Source: Liquidambar formosana
Taxonomy: Eukaryota; Streptophyta; Magnoliopsida; Saxifragales; Altingiaceae
Assembly: GCA_039720395.1 (NCBI GenBank)
Contig: JBBPBK010000109.1
Coordinates: forward strand, 1-64,000
Length of the DNA: 64,000 nucleotides
Reading direction: 5' to 3'
Under the pieces are notes generated by a model that saw only the letters and a program-made list of their open reading frames with translations, ran no database searches and was not told where the DNA came from. Position 1 is the stretch's first letter. Every line of letters begins with the position of its first letter. Below, in pieces: positions 50,842 through 63,655 of the stretch. The position numbers and the translations under genes are program-made.

Positions 50842-53800
50842 ATGGAGGGTGGTCCAAGCAAGTCCACCACCACCAACACCATCCACAACCCTCCTCTTCC
50901 TCTTCACACGCTTGAACCCTTGCGTCGCACCACCATAAACCGCCTATTCGCAGTGGTTTACATGTGTGCCATCTTAGCTCTCTTCTATCACCGTGCACTC
51001 ACTCTCCTCCACTCCACCACCTTACTCTCCTTCTCTGTATCCCTCTCCTTACTAACTGCCGATATCATTCTTGCCCTCATGTGGGTTTGTGTACAATCTT
51101 TTCACCTGCGTCCGATCCATCGCAAGCAATTTCTCGAAGACCTCGAAAAAGTTGTGAAGAGAAGTGATTTTCCGGCGATGGACATCTTTGTATGCACTGC
51201 AGATCCATACAAGGAGCCACCGGTGAATGTTGTGAACACAGCCCTATCGGTGATGGCTTATGATTATCCAACAGAGAAGATTTCGGTGTATGTTTCGGAT
51301 GATGGAGGGTCGAAGCATACTCTGTTTGCTTTCATGGAGGGTGCTAAGTTTGCAAGCCATTGGCTACCCTTTTGTAGGGAGAAGAAGATAGTGGAGAGGT
51401 GTCCAGAGGCTTATTTCAGATCCAATCATAGTTGGTGCTCTAAGACTGAGAAGATTAAGGTAACATCATATAATATTAGCCCTTCTCACTATTACTCATT
51501 TGCCCAAATTTATCCGTCCTACTAATGTCATGATTAATTAATTTGATGGTATATGTGTTTTACATCAGTTGCCATGTGAATTAGACAAATATGCTTTAGA
51601 AAAAAAGTGATTCGAGAGTTAGAATAATTAATTAATTAAAAAAAATAGAAAAATAAGTATTTATAAGATGCATTTTCTTATTGCATTTTGCGCTAATCAA
51701 GTCAACACTTATTTTCATTGTCATTAGAGCCTTTCTCTCTCTTCTGACAACGTTTGACTTAATTTCTTTATTCTATTTTAAACTTATTTTAACATTTTAT
51801 TTTTAAATAAATTTATACCAATATGACTGTGTCTTGAATTGCATGCCCTCAATGATTGAAAAGAAAGCGCTTATGGGAAGAGAAATGAGAGGCCCTCGTG
51901 TAGATTGATGCTTTCATAAAGAGTTAAAAAAGTATAGAAAACTTTATCATCAAAACAAGAAAACAAAAAGGATATCACTCAGTAAAATCAGATTGTTTAT
52001 GCATCATTGATGCATTATTAATTTGTCCATATGGGCTGAGCTTTTATGCTCAGCCAACAGCCGTCGCTTGTCGTTATTGATGGAGGTTGACTGCCACCAG
52101 CTAAAAGTCTCCAAGATCATATCCCAAATTTGTATGTGTTAGTTGTTGATTTTTTAAGCTTGTTTGGTGTTATATGGGTGGAGTTTATGACGTTATATCA
52201 TTCCTTAATATATTAATGAAGTTTTATTTTACCGATTAAATCAAAAAATATAAAATATTTTTTCACACTAATTTTTAGATAATTTATTTCCAACATATAT
52301 TTTGCAAAACCCATCGTTGGATTAAATAATTTTCCCACATAAGCCATGCATACAAAAAATCAAATTGATCCGAAACTTGTAGCCATTCGATCCAAAAACG
52401 TATCTTTTTAATCACTAAAAATTCACATTTATGTATGAAGCGATTCTTAATCTCGGATCAACTTTATTTTTTGCGTATATGACATATGTGAAAAATACTA
52501 TCTAATTCAATAGTAAGTTTCACAAAATATGAATTACATGTAGGCTATCTAAAAACTTGTATAAAAAATTATATATATTAATCCTAACCTTATTTGTGTA
52601 ATAGGTAAGTCCTGTTTAAAAAACCCCTGATGTTTGGCTTTTTTTCACATATGGTTCCTTTAAAGAAAAATATGGTTGCAATATTCTTCCTTAGAAAGCT
52701 TAAAACTTGAGTAATTAGCGTCACTGTTAATCATTTTTCATGAAATGAGATTGAAGAAAGTCAAATGACCATTGTTAACTAATTCCATAGCGATTACATG
52801 ACCTTTGTTAATTCCATGATTACGATTAGCGGTGATGATAATTGCTAAATTTAGAAGGCTGTTCGGTGGGGGGTATTGTAAACATTTTTTCTTTAAGGGT
52901 TTTACATGAAAAATAATAAAAACAATAGGAGGATTTCTTATAGTTTACCATATAATTTACCTGGATACATAAGTCATAGAAATGGTGACCTATACCAACT
53001 GTCCACTAAAATATTGCATTAATTTCTCTTTCTACAGGTCCACCCTTTTTTAATATCCTCAACTCATCAATAAAACACCTATAATTTAAGGGGTAATTTG
53101 GAAAATAGAAAAACTAGTTGAAGATGAGTTTGATTAATTTTAATATCATCATTATTTGGTAAATTCATTTCTTCTGTAAATCTGTTCAACTTTTTATATA
53201 GCCTTTTACAAAAAAAACGAAGTATATATAAACATAGGCCCTTTTTTTTTCTTTTTTTTTCCCTCCTCAAATCAATTATAAGTTGTTTTGTTTAAAAAAA
53301 GTTAGATGAGGACGAACAACCTTATAAATTAAAGGGGGGAAAAAAGAAGAAAGAAAGATAAGGACAACCAAACAAAACAATAGTATATCTCTCAAGTTAC
53401 CCACGTTGAGTTGCAATGGCTGTGACCATCAGCTTCATGCCTCCATGCCTCCATGTCATGAAAGTGCCACGCCACAAGTTTGTATAATCTTTTTTGTACA
53501 AATTTTGTGCAACGAAATTGTATCTTTGTTTTTTGGTCTTTGATCTAGTGTATCCCCAAAGCTGACAACTAAGGGACTAATCACTGTCGCAATGGGTGGG
53601 CAACGGTAAATCGCCGACCCAAAGATTTTTTCCAAAGTGCTGGGACTCGAACTCGAGATCTTTCACCTCCACTCGAGACAACCACTTTGGGGCCAAGTAC
53701 CCAACCACTAGACCAACCCATTGGGTTTCGAAATTATATCTTTCAAGTCAACATAAAGGGCAAGATGCCAACTATCTTGGCTATTCTTTCATGTGCGTCT

Positions 53801-56800
53801 GCTATCTTGGCTATTCTTTTATATTGAAGCTCTAATTCTCTAGAATTGGTGTCATGACCCATTTGGTTAATAGATCAATGCATAGTCTCATTAGTATATG
53901 CCACTAATGACACTGACCTTAAAATCAATAATTGATCATATTACAGATGATGTACGAAAGCATGAAAGTGAGGGTAGAGAACGTCGTGGAAAGAGGGAAA
54001 CTTGGTGACGAGTACGTGACTTGCGAACAAGGGCGTGAAGCCTTCAGCAAGTGGACAGATAAATTTACGCGTCATGATCATCCCACTGTAATTCAGGTTT
54101 AGAATTCTGATCCCAATTTTTTCTTCTTCTTTTTTTTTTGGTATCAATCGATTAGCTCAAATAATTGTCTTCATTTTTTTTTGTTGATCCTTACTTATTT
54201 CCGACGGACTATGAATTAACAGGTTTTATTAGAGAGTAGCAAAGACAGAGACATCATTGGCCATTCTATGCCAAACCTTGTATACATTTCCAGACAAAAA
54301 AGCAAGACTTCCCCCCACTATTTTAAGGCCGGTGCCCTTAATTCCCTGGTAAGCTTATCCCTAGGTTAATATGCCCATCATTGTTAATTTTTTCTAAAAA
54401 GCTCGGTTTGGATCTCAAAAAGTTAGAGAGAGAGACATTATTCATGAATGATTTCCTTTTTTAGGCAAATTTTGATCATTCATTTCCCTCAAACGTTTTG
54501 AGATCCAAACAGGAGCTTAAGCTACGAGTATCGGCTACCATGGCCAATGCACCAATTCTCTCTAACCTAGATTGTGTTTTTCTTTCTTCTCTTTTTTACA
54601 TTTTTTCCCCCTTGTTTAATTTGAAGCTGCGAGTATCGGCTACCATGACCAATGCACCAATTATCCTAACCCTAGACTGCGACACGTACTCGAACGATCC
54701 ACAAACGCTGCGACGTGCCTTATGCTACCTATCTGATCCTGCAATGCCACCAAATTTCGGATTCATCCAGTTTCCCCAGCGCTTCCAGGGGATCAACAAG
54801 AATGACATCAATGCTTGTGAGTATAAACGCTTGTTTCAAATTAATCCCGTGGGGATGGATGGGCTGATGGGCCCTACTTGTGTTGGGACCGGCTGCTTTT
54901 TCCGTCGACGAGTTTTCTTTGGAGGCCCATCATTTTTTGTGCCACCAGATATCCCCGAGCTGAGCCCAGACTACACTGTGGAAAAGCCAATCCAGTCCCA
55001 ACCAGTTTTGGCAATGGCCCACCATGTAGCAGGTTGTGATTATGAGAACCAGACCAAATGGGGCTCTAAGGTAAAGCTTTGTTAATTGAGTAGTTCTATA
55101 CAAACAACTAGGTTACCCCATATAAAATGCCCCGTGCATGTGGGAATTGTGGAGGACTATATATGGTCAAGGGATTAGTAAAGGGCAAAAACCCCTAATG
55201 CCCCTGGGTGGTTGATTTTTTTTTTTTTTTAAACCCACTAAAATTTCACTAAAAATGTGCAGATGGGCTTCAGATATGGTTCCTTAGTTGAGGACTATTA
55301 CACGAGTTTTCGGCTGCATTGCGAGGGTTGGAACTCATTGTTTTGCGATCCAGATAGGGCAGCATTTCTGGGTGATGTTCCAATCAACCTCATTGATGCT
55401 CTGAATCAAAACAAACGGTGGTGTGTTGGCCTCCTTGAGGTGGGTTTCTCCAAATATAGTCCCTTAACCTTTGGTATCAGGTCCAGGGGCCTTCTCGTAG
55501 CCCTTTGTTATGCACACTCTGCATTTTGGGCCATTTGGTCCATACCAATCACCATATATGCCTTCCTACCTCAGCTTGCTCTCCTCGCTAAAATGTCCCT
55601 CTTCCCAAAGGTATGTTCCCTACACTCATTCTGAATTTTCTTGTAATAATATTTTTTTTTTGTTTGTTTGTTTGTTTGTTTGTTTGTGCTGCGATTCGTA
55701 ATGATTTCATTGCTTGAATAAAAGTAGTAATATTGAAGGGTTATAATTTAACCTTTGTAGCACAAGGGTGCTGGCACAACATAGGTGGGATAAGCCGATA
55801 AGGTTTAGGGATTTCTAGGACTTATCCCTCAATAAGTGGAAGATTTGGATTTGAGTTTTTATTACCTCTTTGGGCCAACTAACAATATATTAGAATTATC
55901 TTGGGTATTAGGAGATGTAGAGTGGACAATTAATGACCAGCCCTTACTCGTGTCCAAGAAGAATCAAAATTCTAAATACCTCGCTGACAAAAAATAATAA
56001 TAATAATAATAATAATAATATACTCTCTATTAGTAAAAAGGAAAAACAATTAAGCCTCTTTCCAAGATCCAAGCATCACAATTCCATTTTTGTCTGAATT
56101 GTAGAGTAATTGGGCTTCTAAATGTGATATTTCATATTTTCATATGTGAATATATAGAAGTATAAATATCTTCATATACCAGACACAATTATAAGGTCTA
56201 AAAGTGAAATGAACTAAAGTTGAAGGGAAAAAAAGTATAAATTTTTTTATATATAAAATTGGTATGATTGAACCTTTTATATTTTCTTTTTAATACCCAA
56301 GTAGTGGCAGGTGACAATCAAGACTTGGTCCTTTCGTTTTTCCCCCCGCCAAATGATAAAAGAACCATGCATTCAATCCTATCTGAAATCAAAACTAAGA
56401 ACTCTACAAAATCCTCACCCATATTTGACATCCCATTAGATTGACACATGTTGAGTTGAACTAAGTTCGTACATATCTTATGAATTGTGTATTAATGATG
56501 TAAAACGTGTTATACAGGTCTCGGATCCATGGTTCCTGTTGTATGTGTTTCTTGTAATAGGGAGCTATGGACAAGATCTCCTTGACTTCATCTTAGCCGG
56601 AGGTACGGTTCAAAGGTGGTGGAGTGACCAGAGAATGTGGAATTTTAGAGGGCTCTCATCCTATTTCTTTGGATCCCTCGAATTCTCCCTCAAATCCATT
56701 GGCATATCCATGCAAGGATTCAATGTGACAAGCAAAGTCGTCGACGACGAACAAAGCAAAAGATACGAGCAAGGATTGTTTGAGTTTGGAGTGCCATCGC

Positions 56801-57066
56801 CCATGTTTGTGCCACCAACAATGGCAGCAATAATCAACTTGGCATCGTTGGTCGTGGGCTGCATGGATGTTTTTGGTGGTGGAATTGATGTGGACGGATT
56901 GTTTGTGCAGATGGTCATAGCTGGTTTTGCAGTGGTGAATTGCTGGCCAATTTATGAAGCCATGATTTTAAGGAGTGATAAAGGAAAGATGCCTATCAAA
57001 ACTACTGTGGTTTCAATATTTCTGTCATGGGCTCTTTACAAAATAGCATCCCTTGCCCTAAATTAA
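50842..57066 (+). CDS. CSLG: Copy E: intact-frame cellulose synthase-like G glycosyltransferase (type 1)
   Basis: Six exons with the same lengths as B: 50842-51459, 53947-54096, 54223-54348, 54627-55070, 55263-55610, 56518-57066, coding 744 residues. All splice sites are GT..AG. DPYKEPP, TLDCDTYSNDPQ, VEDYYT and QNKRW are present, and the helix layout is as in B. The strip after the first catalytic aspartates reads DDGGSKHTL, where all other copies have DDGGSELTL. WCSK also replaces WCSE near the exon 1 end. These changes at a conserved site may weaken the enzyme. The promoter keeps the G-box pair and TATA box of B. Intron 1 shares the SINE of B, so E and B are closest sisters. Role as for B: a membrane glycosyltransferase, substrate unknown. 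Confidence 0.87.
53528..53728 (-). mobile_element. tRNA-derived SINE in intron 1 of copy E
   Basis: Same insertion as in B, between CGAAATTGTATCTTT (53513-53527) and a copy with one mismatch (53729-53743). It was inherited by duplication, not inserted independently. Confidence 0.83.
54522..54626 (+). repeat. Partial duplicate of the exon 4 start in copy E
   Basis: As in B: 105 bases, open and in frame with exon 4, starting LRVSATMANAPI after its own AG. Copy C has a 102-base version at 27484-27585. Confidence 0.6.
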
Positions 57067-57452
57067 GGTATGAAAAGAAATGGAGAGAAAGGCTCCGCTA
57101 TGTCCCCCCGCAAAGGAAAATACTTGCTTCCACCCTTGGGTGGAGGAGCTCCTTTCCTCCTCCCACTCATATTTTGCCACTTCTTCAAATAAAAAAAAAA
57201 AAGAATTGATTGTGCGTATGCATTCCCATATTTACATAATTGTGAACATGTTTTTATAAATCTATATTTGAGTATTATATTTTTATGTTAATATGAATGT
57301 TTGTCCACGTATTCATATTAGCTTATTTATTTGTTTGTGATTTTGAATTCATATTTTTTTTAAATACTTATGACACATGGCGGAAAATAAATGGAGGTGG
57401 GGAGGAACTCCTCCACCTTGGGGCGGAGGCAAGTAGTGTCCCCCTAGAAAAC

Positions 57453-57484
<32 letters not shown>

Positions 57485-58313
57485 CTTGTTGTTGTTGTTG
57501 TTGTTGTTGTTTTTTATTTATTTATTTATTTATTGGGTATTAGAACACTAGTATTATTAGCTAAATTTATTGTCTTTTAATCACTATGAACAGAATAGTG
57601 TAGTGGAAGTAATACAAGAAGAATGCCATCTTAGAAGAACTAGAATTGTAAAACGAAATTACAAAATTTTATTTGTGGTGATGTGTAACTATTTTTTCTT
57701 TAGAGATTTATGTGAAAATATATGGTTAAACATTAATGGTGGGTTTTTATAATTTATCAAATTTTTTTTGGGGTGACTATGGGTAACATAGGGAAGGAGA
57801 AAAATTATAAGGTCACACATCAAAATAATTGAATATGTGAACCCCACTATTACGTAACCATGTAAGTATACACCATTGGATGTTATGCATTAAGACTTTT
57901 TGCTCTAAGACTACATAAGCAAATGACTATTTTTGTGATGGCGGTTCATAGAAACAAATTCATATATATAAGATTATAGGACCATTCATTAACACCTATA
58001 AGACTTTTCACTCTTACACTCATCAATATTTCTTTGTAAAAATAATATATTTTTTTTAGATTAAATATTCTTTTCATACATGTCATGTATGCCGAATTTT
58101 AAATTAATCGGATAATAAGAGTTATGTTATCTATAGAGTGCCCTAAATTATAGTTTTATTTATAAAAATAAATGTAAGTTTGATCAAATGTTTTTTAAAA
58201 TCAAATTAACTTGAAATTCGACATACATAACGTGTATGGAGAGAAAATATAATTTAAAGATAAAAAAATATTATTTTTATAGAAACATATTAATAAGTGT
58301 AAGATGTGTTAAC
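57067..58313. other. 3' flank of copy E
   Basis: Homologous to the B and C 3' flanks up to about 58313, where the match stops and intron 2 sequence of copy F begins. It contains a C30 run (57456-57485) followed by (TTG)n and (TTTA)n. No gene seen. Confidence 0.55.
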
Positions 58314-58852
58314 TAAAAATTTCATCAAAAAATAGCCGTGCATATTTGTATATTGGTCTGGGCTCATGTGACATGCCACATCAGTTGTCACATATATATA
58401 TATAATGGACTAACGTACTACGTCAACTGCGATATCAATTGGGAAAAATGATTTTGAATGGATCTCCGTCATTCTCCTAATCTCACTAATGTTAGGTTAT
58501 GGTGTCACATTTGTTGATATTTGATCTTGGGTAGGTTTTGTTAGAGAGTTACAAAGACAAAGACATCACAGGCCATTCCATGCCAAGCCTAGTATACATC
58601 TCCAGGGAAAAAAGGAGGACTTCACCCCACAATTTTAAGGCTGGTGCCCTTAACGTCCTAGTAAGCTTTCCCATAAGCAAATAGGCACCATATACTAATA
58701 TATATGTCAAGAGTACGACTACCATGATGGTCTGTCATTACAAAAAGTAATATTAATCTGCCCAATCCGATGTCATTAGCAATGATAGTCTATCACAAAA
58801 TCATTTTCCCATGTGTTATTTAAGTCATTTTAACCTCTTCTTCTTCTTTTTT

Positions 58853-58890
<38 letters not shown>

Positions 58891-59106
58891 AAGCTTTGAG
58901 TGTCGGCTACCATGACCAATGCACCAATTATCCTAACCCTAGACTGTGACATGTACTCCAACGATCCCCAAACGCCGCAACGTGTGCTATGTTACATATT
59001 CGACCCTAAAATTCAAAGGAATTTAGGTTACATCAATTTCCTCAGCACTTCCATGGGGTCAACAAGAATGACATCTATGCTTGTGAGTTTAAATGTATTT
59101 TTCAAA

Positions 59107-59504
59107 GGAGGCCTCTATTGGCACCCAAAGACTTGCTTTTTATCTCCCATTTATTTTATATATTAAATTTTTATGAAAAATATATAAGATTTTCCTAAAA
59201 ATTGATCGTGTTGTCTATTAGTAAACATCATTTTGAACAACTTTTTGGAAGAAAGTTTTTCCAAAATCTATTGTTTAAGTGAACTTTTTAGTCATTTATG
59301 ATACGAAGACTATAAATGGCAAAAAAGTCTACTGAAACAATAGATTTTGGAAAAACTTTCTTCTAAAAAATTGTTCAAAATAATATTTTCTAATAGAATA
59401 TGTGATCAGCTTTTATCAAAACTTTTTATATTTCTCATAAAACCTTAAAGTGTAAAATAAGTGGGGGATGAAAAGCAAGTCTTGGGGTGCCAATAGAGGC
59501 CCCT
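59107..59504. mobile_element. Foldback element in exon 4 of copy F (398 bp)
   Basis: Flanked by the 9-bp duplication TTTTTCAAA (59098-59106, 59505-59513). The ends are inverted repeats (left GGAGGCCTCTATTGGCACCC) and the interior is a long imperfect palindrome around 59300. A 9-bp duplication suggests a Mutator-type MITE. Confidence 0.8.
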
Positions 59505-60363
59505 TTTTTCAAATTAATTCGATGGGGATGGATGGGCTGGCGGGCCCTGATTATGAAGGAACTGGATTCTACTTTGCTCGGCGGGCTTTCTTTGGAGGCC
59601 CATCATCTTTTGTGTCACCGGAAATACTGGAATTGAGCCCAACCATGTTGTGGACAAGCCCATTCGGTCTGACCCATTTCTGGCCTTGGCACACCATGTA
59701 GCAGGTTGCAATTACGATAACAAGACTAACTGGGGTTCTAAGGTAAACTTGTTGACATATAATATCTAATTTATAGGTATATATGTGGCCAATTTGATAA
59801 TCATTCAATGATTGGTGTGATACCCAGAGCCAATAAGGATGGTTCAAAGTCTATTCAAATTACGAAACTGTAGCTTGTTGGATCAACAAAAATATCCTAT
59901 GCCCTCATTGGGTTAGTTTCGTAATTTGAAATGACAATTTCATAATTTGGATACACTTAGGAGAATTTAATTTTATTGGCAAACCATTCTACAAAAGTTT
60001 TTCTCGGATTTCTCAATGCTTCTTTAGGTATCAATTTTACTTTTAATTTCTAATTTGTCATAGCCATCTCAATCGTAAAAGGAGCGGGTAAATTTATGGC
60101 ATCTTCAGTGTTTTTCTTTATTAATATATATTCTTGGTTCTCCAAATAAAAACAAGCTTGTTTTATTGATGAGTTTGGTTGGTCCAAAAATGTGCAGATG
60201 GGATTTAGATATGGCTCTTTGGTTGAGGACACCTGCGCAGGCTATCAGCTGCAGTGTGAGGTATGCAAATCAAGCGATGGACAGTGGGCCTACATGATGT
60301 GGCCTTATCCAAATATAGCTTCGGTATGCGGGGCATCGGCCCTCTCATGGGTCTTTGTTACGC

Positions 60364-60762
60364 GGGAACGGCTATTGCAACCCCCCATTCTTATAAGCCC
60401 ACCTCCCATCCTTTAGGTTTTTAAGGTTTTATACAAAATATAAAAAGTTTTTATGAAAACCAGCCATGATGTCGACTAGAAAACATCATTTTGAACAACT
60501 TTGCAGAAGAAAGTTTTTCCAAAATCTATCGTTTAAATATACTTTTTAACCATTTATAGCCTTTATTTCATTTTTTGCCAAAAAGTCTACCTAAACGATA
60601 AATTTTGGAAAAACTTTCTTTGCAAAGTTGTTCAAAATGATGTTTTCTAGTGGACATCATGGCCAGTTTTCATAAAAACTTTTTATATTTTGCATAAAAC
60701 CTTAAAAACCTAAAGGATGAGGGGTGGGCTTATAGGAATGGGGGGTTGCAATAGCCGTTCCC
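60364..60762. mobile_element. Foldback element in exon 5 of copy F (399 bp)
   Basis: Flanked by TTGTTACGC (60355-60363) and TTGTTATGC (60763-60771). Its ends are GGGAACGGCTATTGCAACCC and its mirror. The interior shares AACAACTTT..GAAAGTTTTTCCAAAATCTA with the element in exon 4, so the two belong to one family although their outer ends differ. Confidence 0.82.
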
Positions 60763-61988
60763 TTGTTATGCACACTATATATTCGGGCCGATTTGGTCCA
60801 TTCCTATCATCACATATGCCTTCTTACCTCAGCTTCCTCTCCTCAACAGTGTTTCTATCTTCCCAAAGTTATGTATCATTGCAGTCATTGTTGATATGAT
60901 TCAATTGTTGGATGATCCCACTATTGAGATAAAAGGCATGATGATGAACCAACCTTTTGGCCACCCTTCATAGATAACAATGATTGAAATTTGACATCGT
61001 GTATCATTTCATTGTACAATTGAAGAAGGTCGCTAGGCTCACCATCACTTTCATCAAAAGAAAGCGTCTATCATCTAATATGGCAGATGATGTGATAATA
61101 TTACATCAACACAATTATGATTCCATGTTGGTTTTGTCGATGACTATAAGTATTGTGCTGACTTGGCACTAACTCAAGAAATTATTTGATAAAACTAATG
61201 TTTTCTAGTGTCATAAACCACAATTTCAGCGCTCGAAATAGATGATTTTTTTACCTAAAAAATGGCTCCAATGGACTCTAATATATATAGAGCTCTGAAT
61301 CACTACATTTTTATTAGTTGAGAAGTTTCTAATATTTAACATAGTTGTAATACTGCCTCATTGGGTTGAGTTGGACATTATTTTTTTCATTCAAATTTCC
61401 TAAAGAAATTGGAAAAATGTGTTAATTTCAGCTCTCAGATCCAATGTTTCTTCTGTACATGTTTCTTTTCCTCGGGTAATACGGACAAGATTTCCTCGAA
61501 TTCATGGTTGCTGGAGATACAGTCCGAAGATGGTGGAATGATCAAAGGATATGGACGATAAGAGGACTCTCATCTTATGTATTTGGATCTGTTGACTACT
61601 TACTCAAGTCCTTGGGCATATCCATGCTTGAAGTTAATGTCACCAGCAAAGCAATTGATGAAGAACAAAGCAAAAGATATCACCCAGGCATGTTTGAGTT
61701 GGAGTGCCATCGCCCATGTTTGTGCCACTAACAATGGCTGCAATAATCAACTTAGTCTCATTCATAGGGGGAATCATGGGTGTTTGCAGTGGCAGAAATT
61801 TGGATGGACTGTTTGTGCAGATGTTGATTGCAGGTTTTGTTGTGGTGAATTGCTTGCCAATCCATGAAGCCATGATATTGAGGACTGATCAAGGAAGGAT
61901 GCCTACCAAAACTACTTTAATTTCAATAATTTTGGTATGGGCTCTTTACACAACATTTTCTTTCACTCTAGGGATATGGCAATATTAG

Positions 61989-62373
61989 CACGGCAGACAA
62001 ATGAAGACCATGAAAATGCTAACAATTAATGTATGATTCGTCTCCATTTTTAATGTTTTTCTGTCACCGGCCTTGATTTGTTTGTCATTTCAGAACTGTC
62101 ATGTTAATCAAACTCTTTTATTTATACTACATTTCAGTAGCATTCCATTTTCTTTTTCACCAAAAGTGGAAATTAAATTGCACTTACCCCAAGGTGTGAC
62201 AATTACATTGACTACTCTTACAGACAAAAATTCTGCCAAACTGAGAAAGCTAGGTTGGAACAAAAATGGTGAAAAAGAATATTGTGTACATAAATGTATG
62301 CCTTAATGACCTTTTGTGCATGGTAAATCACTTTATTTCAACTTGAAATAAAAGGCATGCATGACTTTTCACT
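61989..62373 (+). other. 3' flank of copy F
   Basis: Nearly identical to 2426-2794 and 36691-37076. No other gene seen. Confidence 0.5.
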
Positions 62374-62520
62374 TCATGAATTATGCATTTGGATGTGGAG
62401 AACCACCGATTCTTGATCTGGACAACCCATTTCGTTCTCCATGCTAATGGACAACATAGAAAATCTTCCAGAATCTCTTAGACATGTACTTGCACTAGAT
62501 GATCCTTCTATTTGTATCAC

Positions 62521-62551
<31 letters not shown>

Positions 62552-62818
62552 AGTTGCTGTCGTTGTTGTTCTGAAGGGACAATTTGTGGGTGCTGGTTCG
62601 AGTTTTCGTTATCTTGCTGGGGTCGCTGAGGTACACTAGGTGCTGGCTCTGGGTTGCCAAGCTTGGTAGTGGGGATGATGATGGAGCATCTACAAAGTGG
62701 ACAAGTTGAGTTTGAGCAAAGCCAGTGGTGTATACAATCAATATGAAACACATGCTTGCATAATGGGACCTGCAGCAACTCCTCTTTAATCTCGAAATCT
62801 CCCAAACATACACAACAT
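62374..62818 (-). CDS. RING-H2 finger E3 ubiquitin ligase, 3' exon (R3, open)
   Basis: Terminal exon read on the minus strand from an acceptor (ttttttcacag) at 62819-62820 to TGA at 62374-62376, about 148 codons. It opens with a full RING-H2 finger, CCVCLGDFEIKEELLQVPLC, then KHVFHIDC and CPLC. This gives C-x2-C-x15-C-x-H-x2-H-x2-C-x10-C-x2-C with all eight ligands. A Pro/Gln-rich tail with about ten Gln in a row and a Ser-rich end follow. RING-H2 proteins of this kind recruit E2 enzymes to ubiquitinate targets. Upstream exons, to the right, were not recognised and may lie beyond the window, so this could be an orphan exon carried by the duplications. It is the only one of the three copies without a disabling change. 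Confidence 0.65.
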
Positions 62819-63609
62819 CTGTGAAAAAAGAAAAAATTAATTAGATTCAATTCCCCAATTATATACTGCACTAATTAAGAAAACTTTGAAAATCTTGATG
62901 AAGAAAAATCTTGTGTTCAAGACTCAAGAGTTCAAATTAATGGCAGTTTTTCTAAATTAAATTTGGAACTTGACCCGTAAGCTTTATTTTGATTGCAAGT
63001 ACTGCTAGTCTGCTGCATGTACTAAATATGTTTACAGGGTTTAATTAATGCGGCATTCATTGTCCTTTTCAAGTTCAAAGTAAAAGGAATTCAACTTTTC
63101 TATTGGTTACTAGTTCGTCATTGTTACGTTAGCAAATGAAAGAAGTGGGTGGATTTATCCAGTATCTTTAACATAGTTCTGTAATGGCACTCACACAGGC
63201 ATATAAACCCACCCTAAATTAGACCTTATTATAGTGTATCTACCTCTAGTGATCAACAAGCTAGGCCAACTATAGTCATAAATCACTATATCTAATATAG
63301 ACTAATAAAGAAATCCATGCTCCTACTTTTATTGGCATTGATTCAAAAGTTTTTTTTTCTTTTTTTTTAAAAAGAACTTCGATATTTTCACAAGGAATAA
63401 AATTAAATGTTAGTGGTTATAAATCATCTAATTGAATATTGTGTCTCTTTTTTTATTTATTTATTAGTGTAAGGTGGGTTCTGTTCTTGGGGTAGTTCTG
63501 CTACATAGCAGGGCTTGTTGACTTGTTGTAAGGGTGTTTCTGGGGCTATCTCAAGGGTGTACCAACTTAAACTGTTCAAATATTTCTTCCTTTCAAGGCA
63601 TATGCATGT

Positions 63610-63655
<46 letters not shown>

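Larger units (their letters stand above)
58535..61988 (+). pseudogene. Copy F: heavily damaged CslG-like pseudogene (type 2), exons 3-6
   Basis: Exons 1-2 are missing; exon 3 (58535-58660) is open. Exon 4 (58894-59742) has CGA to TGA at its second codon and a one-base loss near 59034. It carries a 398-bp foldback insertion (59107-59504) and another base loss near 59650. Exon 5 (60198-60868) has a deletion of about 90 bp removing the stretch between CEGW and QxxRW, a small deletion near 60319 and a second foldback insertion (60364-60762). Its donor is changed from gt to tt. Exon 6 (61432-61988) has TCA to TAA in FLGSYGQ near 61477 and a one-base loss near 61700 that it shares with copy A. The sequence is type 2, closest to A and D. 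Confidence 0.9.

Noticed and set aside
57110..57490. GGAGGAGCTC-rich segment as a gene
   Set aside because: It is an inverted, short repeat-like segment shared with the C 3' flank and absent after B, with no coding frame of note.
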